From positions 1-40,072 of the forward strand of contig NZ_JAACFS010000051.1 in the NCBI RefSeq assembly GCF_029051645.1: 40,072 nt of DNA, in the 5' to 3' direction. Numbering within the stretch: the stretch's first letter is position 1; every line of letters begins with the position of its first letter. Source of the DNA: Bradyrhizobium sp. CSA112. Lineage in GTDB: Bacteria > Pseudomonadota > Alphaproteobacteria > Rhizobiales > Xanthobacteraceae. This document shows positions 36,772 to 40,072 of this stretch, one piece after another. A program made the translations under genes and the position numbers. Under the pieces are notes generated by a model. It saw nothing but the letters and a program-made list of their open reading frames with translations, did not search any database and was not told where the DNA came from.

Positions 36772-37067
36772 GCATATCCCGGTGCTGCGCCAAACCGCCG
36801 CATGCTGCCACGACGCAGCCGCCTTCGACAAGCGGCGTCGCTGTTCCTCAATCTCGCGGCGATGGAATCTTACCCTCCCCTGGAGGGGTCCGAGACGAGC
36901 GGAGCTCGCTCTTGGGTCGACGCTCATGAAATGAGCGGCGGGGTGGGGTGACGGTCTCTCCACATCCAGCAGTGCCCGAGCGGAGAGATCACCCCACCCC
37001 GTCTCACATTTCGCTTCGCTCATGTGAGCCGACCCTCCCCCTTCAGGGGAGGGTGAACCGATACGTT
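36772..37067. repeat. Family F palindromic repeat in the uspA-trpS gap (core 36870-37057)
   Basis: The outer palindrome pairs TACCCTCCCCTGGAGGGG (36870-36887) with CCTTCAGGGGAGGGTGA (37040-37056). The inner pair is CGGGGTGGGGTGA (36939-36951) with TCACCCCACCCCG (36989-37001). The middle has GAGCGAAG/CTTCGCTC-like stems. The whole 190-bp unit fills the gap and resembles a mosaic repeat I recall from other Bradyrhizobium genomes. No gene or clear promoter is seen. Confidence 0.85.
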
Positions 37068-38120
37068 CTAGCGCTTTCGGATAAACCCGACGATATCCCG
37101 CGCCGCACGCATGGTTTCATCGGCAATAGTGCGGGCGCGGTCGGCGCCGTCGACCAGGATTTTGTCGACATGGCCGGGGTCGGCGACCAGCCGCTTCATC
37201 TCGGAGGCGATCGGCGAAAGTTTTGCGACGCAAAGTTCCACCAGCGCGTTCTTGAAGCTGGAGAACTGCCCGCCGCCGAATTCGCGGAGCACGTCGGCTT
37301 TGTTCCGGTCGGCCAGCGCCGCATAGATGCCGACGAGGTTGTCGGCCTCGGGCCGGTTTTCCAGCCCCTTTTCCTCCGAGGGCAGCGGTTCCGGATCGGT
37401 CTTCGCTTTCCGGATCTTCTGCGCGATCATATCAGCATCGTCGGTCAGGTTGATCCGCGAATTATCAGAGGCGTCCGACTTCGACATCTTCTTGGTGCCG
37501 TCGCGCAAGCTCATCACCCGCGTTGCCGGGCCGGTAATGAAGGGCTCCGGTTGCGGAAAGAACAGGCCGTCGTTGTAGCCGTGGCCGCGTATCGAATCGC
37601 CGAAATCGTTGTTGAATTTCTGCGCGATGTCCCGCGACAGCTCCAGGTGCTGCTTCTGGTCCTCGCCGACAGGAACATGCGTGGCGCGATACAGCAAAAT
37701 GTCCGCCGCCATCAGCACCGGATAATCGTAGAGCCCGACGGAGGCGTTCTCGCGATCCTTGCCGGCCTTCTCCTTGAACTGCGTCATGCGGCTGAGCCAT
37801 CCGACCCGCGCCACGCAATTGAAGATCCAGGCGAGCTCGGCATGGCCGGCGACCTGACTCTGGTTGAACACGATGTGTTTCTTCGGATCGATGCCGGCGG
37901 CGATGAAGGCCGCGGTGACCTCGCGGGTGTTGCGCGCCAGCTCCGCCGGACCACCCCAGACGTCGACGCCTTGCGTGATCGCGTGCATGTCGACGACGCA
38001 ATAGATGCAGTCATGGGTTTCCTGCATCTTCACGAAGTTGACGATCGCGCCGAGGTAATTGCCGAGATGCAGATTGCCCGTCGGCTGGACGCCGGAAAAA
38101 ACCCGTTCAACAAAAGCCAT
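37068..38120 (-). CDS. trpS: Tryptophanyl-tRNA synthetase
   Basis: Class I aminoacyl-tRNA synthetase that charges tRNA-Trp. The ATG at 38120 (MAFVERVFSGVQPTGN) gives 350 residues. The HIGH-equivalent motif is PTGNLHLGNY and KMSKS is present as KKMSKSDAS. ATP- and tryptophan-pocket segments DMHAITQ and PVGEDQKQHLELSRDIA are intact. GGGGAAG lies about 7 nt upstream. It follows murJ on the same strand across a family E repeat. Confidence 0.97.
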   Translation of the reverse strand: MAFVERVFSGVQPTGNLHLGNYLGAIVNFVKMQETHDCIYCVVDMHAITQGVDVWGGPAELARNTREVTAAFIAAGIDPKKHIVFNQSQVAGHAELAWIFNCVARVGWLSRMTQFKEKAGKDRENASVGLYDYPVLMAADILLYRATHVPVGEDQKQHLELSRDIAQKFNNDFGDSIRGHGYNDGLFFPQPEPFITGPATRVMSLRDGTKKMSKSDASDNSRINLTDDADMIAQKIRKAKTDPEPLPSEEKGLENRPEADNLVGIYAALADRNKADVLREFGGGQFSSFKNALVELCVAKLSPIASEMKRLVADPGHVDKILVDGADRARTIADETMRAARDIVGFIRKR

Positions 38121-38217
38121 TGTCAGCTTCCCCAAGGATCCTGTATCGGATGCCTGTTTCGCGCCGTCGTTTGCCACGCGAGCGGTGTCTGTGCAAGCCG
38201 CTAGGGAGCGGTTCGAG

Positions 38218-38355
38218 CCCCTCATGGTGAGGAGCGCGGAACGCGCGTCTCGAACCATGAGGCCGCAGACGGGCCTTCATCCTTCGAGACGCCGCGGAGC
38301 CTGTCATCGGGCCGCGCTGCGCGAGGACCCGTTGGCGGCTCCTCAGGATGAGGGG
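38218..38355. repeat. Intergenic palindromic repeat, family E, copy 2 (overlaps the murJ 3' end)
   Basis: CCTCATGGTGAGGAGCGCGG ... CGCGTCTCGAACCATGAGG and CATCCTTCGAGACGCCGCGG ... CGGCTCCTCAGGATGAGG make two adjacent palindromes. The right end of the repeat reaches into the coding sequence: in the murJ frame CCC TCA TCC TGA gives Pro-Ser-Ser and the stop codon. Confidence 0.9.
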
Positions 38356-39893
38356 TCGGAACGACCATGACTTAAGGCGTTAGCCGCGTCGCGCCAGCCG
38401 GCGACGCCGAACAACGTTAAGAACAGGCCGTAAATCGCAATTCCCGCCGCGATCACCGCCAGCAGCAGGACAGCCTGCACAAGGCCATGCGCGCCCGGGG
38501 TGAGCAGCGACTGCGTTGCCAGCCACAGCAGCGCGCCCATCGCGAGCGCGGCGAGGACGATGCGCGGCAGCCGCCGTCGCGCGTCAGCATCGATCGAGAA
38601 TCCAAACGTCTTCGCGCCGCGGCGGATCAGGCTGAACGCCATGCTCCACGCGCCAAGCGCAATCGCCGCCGCAATGCCCTCCGTGCCGTACCAATGGCTG
38701 AGCAGGAAGGCCGCCCCGACGGCCAGCACGACGCCGAGCAGTGCGGCAACCAGCGGCGTCATCGTATCCTCCCGCGCAAAGAACGCGGGCGACAATGCCT
38801 TCACCAGCACATGCGCGGGCAGCGCCAGCGTCAGCCACATCAGCGCGTGGGCGGTGGCCTTTGTGTCATCAGCGGTGAAGGCGCCGTGCTCGAACAATAG
38901 CCGCACGATCGGCTCGCTCAGCACGATCAGCCCGAGCGTCGCCGGCAGCGCCAGACCAACGGCGAGTTCGAGGCCGCGCGATTCCGCATGCGCCACGGCG
39001 GCATGATCATTGCCACGAACCGCGCGCGTCAGTTCCGGGATCAGCACCGTGCCCATGGCAACGCCGACAATGCCGAGCGGCAGCTCGACCAACCGGCCCG
39101 CGAAATAGAGCCACGACACCGCCGACGGCGAGGATGATGCGATGATCGCGCCGGCCACCATCAGAAGCTGCGGCGCGCTCGACGCCATCATGCCTGGCGC
39201 GGCCTTGGCGAGAAAGCCGCGCATCTCCTTGTCGAAGGAAATGCGCAGTGGCGTTGCGATGGCCGCGCCCCGCCGCAGCACTAGCACGGAGAGCTGCAAC
39301 AGCCCAGCAACGCCGACGGTGGCGGCAATGATCTGCGCGGCGCGTGCCGCATCCGGCCTTGCCGCCAGCAGCACGGCCATGACTGCTATCAGCGCGATGT
39401 TGAATAGCAGCGGCGAGAACGCGGTCAGTGCAAAGCGCCCCCGCGCGTTGAGCAGCGCCATCATGACAGTCACCGGCCCGGCGAAGGCGAGGTACGGCAG
39501 CATCAGCCTTGCATTGTCTGTCGCAAGCTGCAGCGTCTCGCGTCCCGCAAACCCCGGCGCCAGCACGGCCATCGCAAGCGGCATCACCAGCGCCAGCAGC
39601 GCGGTCGCAACGATCAGGATAATTGCGATGCTGCCGAGCACGCGCCCGGCAAACGCCGCCGCCGCGACCGCGCCGCCGCTCTCGCGCACGCGCAGCCACG
39701 CCGGCACCAGCGCGGCGTTCAGCCCGCCCTCGGTCAATAGCCGCCTGACAACATTGACGAGCTGAAACGCCGCTAAAAACGCATCCGCCACCGCGCCCGC
39801 GCCGAGTAGCGCCGCCAACACGGAATCGCGCGCGAACCCGAGCAGCCGCGACGCCAGCGTTCCCGAAGATACGGTGAGAAAGGAGCGGATCAT
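38343..39893 (-). CDS. murJ: Lipid II flippase MurJ (MviN)
   Basis: Inner-membrane flippase that moves lipid II across the cytoplasmic membrane for peptidoglycan synthesis. The 516 residues form about 14 hydrophobic segments. The N-terminus MIRSFLTVSSGTLASRLLGFARDSVLAALLGAGAVADAF carries the family's first helix and conserved arginines (Arg16, Arg22) near the substrate pocket. FARNED-like FFAREDTMTP marks the middle. The last few residues and the stop come from a family E repeat. The Shine-Dalgarno is weak. Confidence 0.95.
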   Translation of the reverse strand: MIRSFLTVSSGTLASRLLGFARDSVLAALLGAGAVADAFLAAFQLVNVVRRLLTEGGLNAALVPAWLRVRESGGAVAAAAFAGRVLGSIAIILIVATALLALVMPLAMAVLAPGFAGRETLQLATDNARLMLPYLAFAGPVTVMMALLNARGRFALTAFSPLLFNIALIAVMAVLLAARPDAARAAQIIAATVGVAGLLQLSVLVLRRGAAIATPLRISFDKEMRGFLAKAAPGMMASSAPQLLMVAGAIIASSSPSAVSWLYFAGRLVELPLGIVGVAMGTVLIPELTRAVRGNDHAAVAHAESRGLELAVGLALPATLGLIVLSEPIVRLLFEHGAFTADDTKATAHALMWLTLALPAHVLVKALSPAFFAREDTMTPLVAALLGVVLAVGAAFLLSHWYGTEGIAAAIALGAWSMAFSLIRRGAKTFGFSIDADARRRLPRIVLAALAMGALLWLATQSLLTPGAHGLVQAVLLLAVIAAGIAIYGLFLTLFGVAGWRDAANALSHGRSDPSS

Positions 39894-39936
39894 TGAAGGG
39901 GCTTATAGCAGCCGCCTAGCTTGCTGCCAGCAGACC

Positions 39937-39946
39937 CTCATCCTGA
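39937..39946. repeat. Truncated family E repeat (left part only)
   Basis: CTCATCCTGA matches the start of the family E unit (CTCATCCTGAGGAGC) but stops where the insertion sequence begins. The rest of the unit is expected on the far side of the element, outside the window. Confidence 0.7.
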
Positions 39947-40072
39947 GAGCCTGACCGAAAAAGAAAGTTGAGTGATTTCAGCCCGTTGTGATTCCTTCGT
40001 GTTTGCGAAGACTCGAGGGGAGCACAACATGTGTTGGACCGAAATCACCCGCGAACAATATCGGCGTGACGG
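39947..40072 (+). mobile_element. Left end of an IS5-like insertion sequence (partial)
   Basis: The element begins at about 39946-39949 (GAGCCTGACCGAAAAAGAAAG), where a family E repeat breaks off. A short leader leads to a strong ribosome-binding site (AGGGGAG) and a transposase start. The exact edge, terminal inverted repeat and target duplication cannot be defined without the right end, which lies beyond the window. Confidence 0.75.
40029..40072 (+). CDS. Transposase, N-terminal fragment (window edge)
   Basis: ATG at 40029 encodes MCWTEITREQYRRDG before the window ends. This opening is characteristic of IS5-family transposases common in Bradyrhizobium (MCWTEITR...YRR). GGGGAG lies 6 nt upstream. 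Only 14 codons are visible, so an intact enzyme is not shown. Confidence 0.75.
   Translation, partial: MCWTEITREQYRRD

Overview
The window looks like a chromosomal core segment of an alphaproteobacterium of the Bradyrhizobium/Rhodopseudomonas group (Nitrobacteraceae). The GC content is high. The Irr protein carries a GCPWHD heme motif at Cys29 and a His117-119 cluster, as in Bradyrhizobium japonicum Irr. The gene orders irr/fabA-fabB-fabI, rimP-nusA-ylxR-infB-rbfA-truB-rpsO-pnp and miaB-phoH-ybeY-corC-lnt are the usual rhizobial ones. Most intergenic gaps hold palindromic repeats of the kind scattered through Bradyrhizobium genomes. Nearly every base is explained by housekeeping genes, and I see no phage, CRISPR, toxin-antitoxin or biosynthetic island.

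Layout. (1) 1-3.8 kb: irr, divergent from fabA, fabB and fabI (unsaturated fatty acid synthesis and enoyl reduction). (2) 3.8-9.5 kb: a GST, then an oxidative-stress block in which oxyR (overlapping a GNAT gene) diverges from katG, and katG converges on a Tat-exported Mn/Fe superoxide dismutase. (3) 9.5-20 kb: a long minus-strand transcription/translation operon, read rimP to pnp, preceded by a promoter and a rimP-leader-type attenuator. (4) 20-24 kb: a DUF2336 protein, trmB, an M20 peptidase and a PhrR-like repressor. (5) 24-30 kb: miaB-phoH-ybeY-corC-lnt, tightly overlapping. (6) 30-34 kb: the least conserved stretch, with a GT39 membrane glycosyltransferase lacking an obvious start codon, a degraded HAD fragment, a small secreted protein and an intact HAD phosphatase. 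(7) 33.7-38.1 kb: fur/mur, rimI, tsaB, an Nfu-type Fe-S protein, uspA and trpS. (8) 38.3-40.1 kb: murJ, then the left end of an IS5-like insertion sequence cut by the window edge.

Functional threads. Two Fur-superfamily metal regulators are present (irr and fur/mur). In B. japonicum the second acts on the promoter of the first. OxyR, KatG and the exported SOD form a peroxide/superoxide unit. The rimP-pnp operon and the tRNA/ribosome genes (ybeY, miaB, trmB, rimI, tsaB, trpS) together supply translation.

The least ordinary signals are regulatory and structural. They are the attenuator upstream of rimP, the palindrome between irr and its -10 box, a repeat family that supplies the end of MurJ and is also interrupted by the IS, a palindromic unit inside the infB-rbfA operon, and the missing start codon of the GT39 gene. 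I found no clear candidate for a wholly new biological system.
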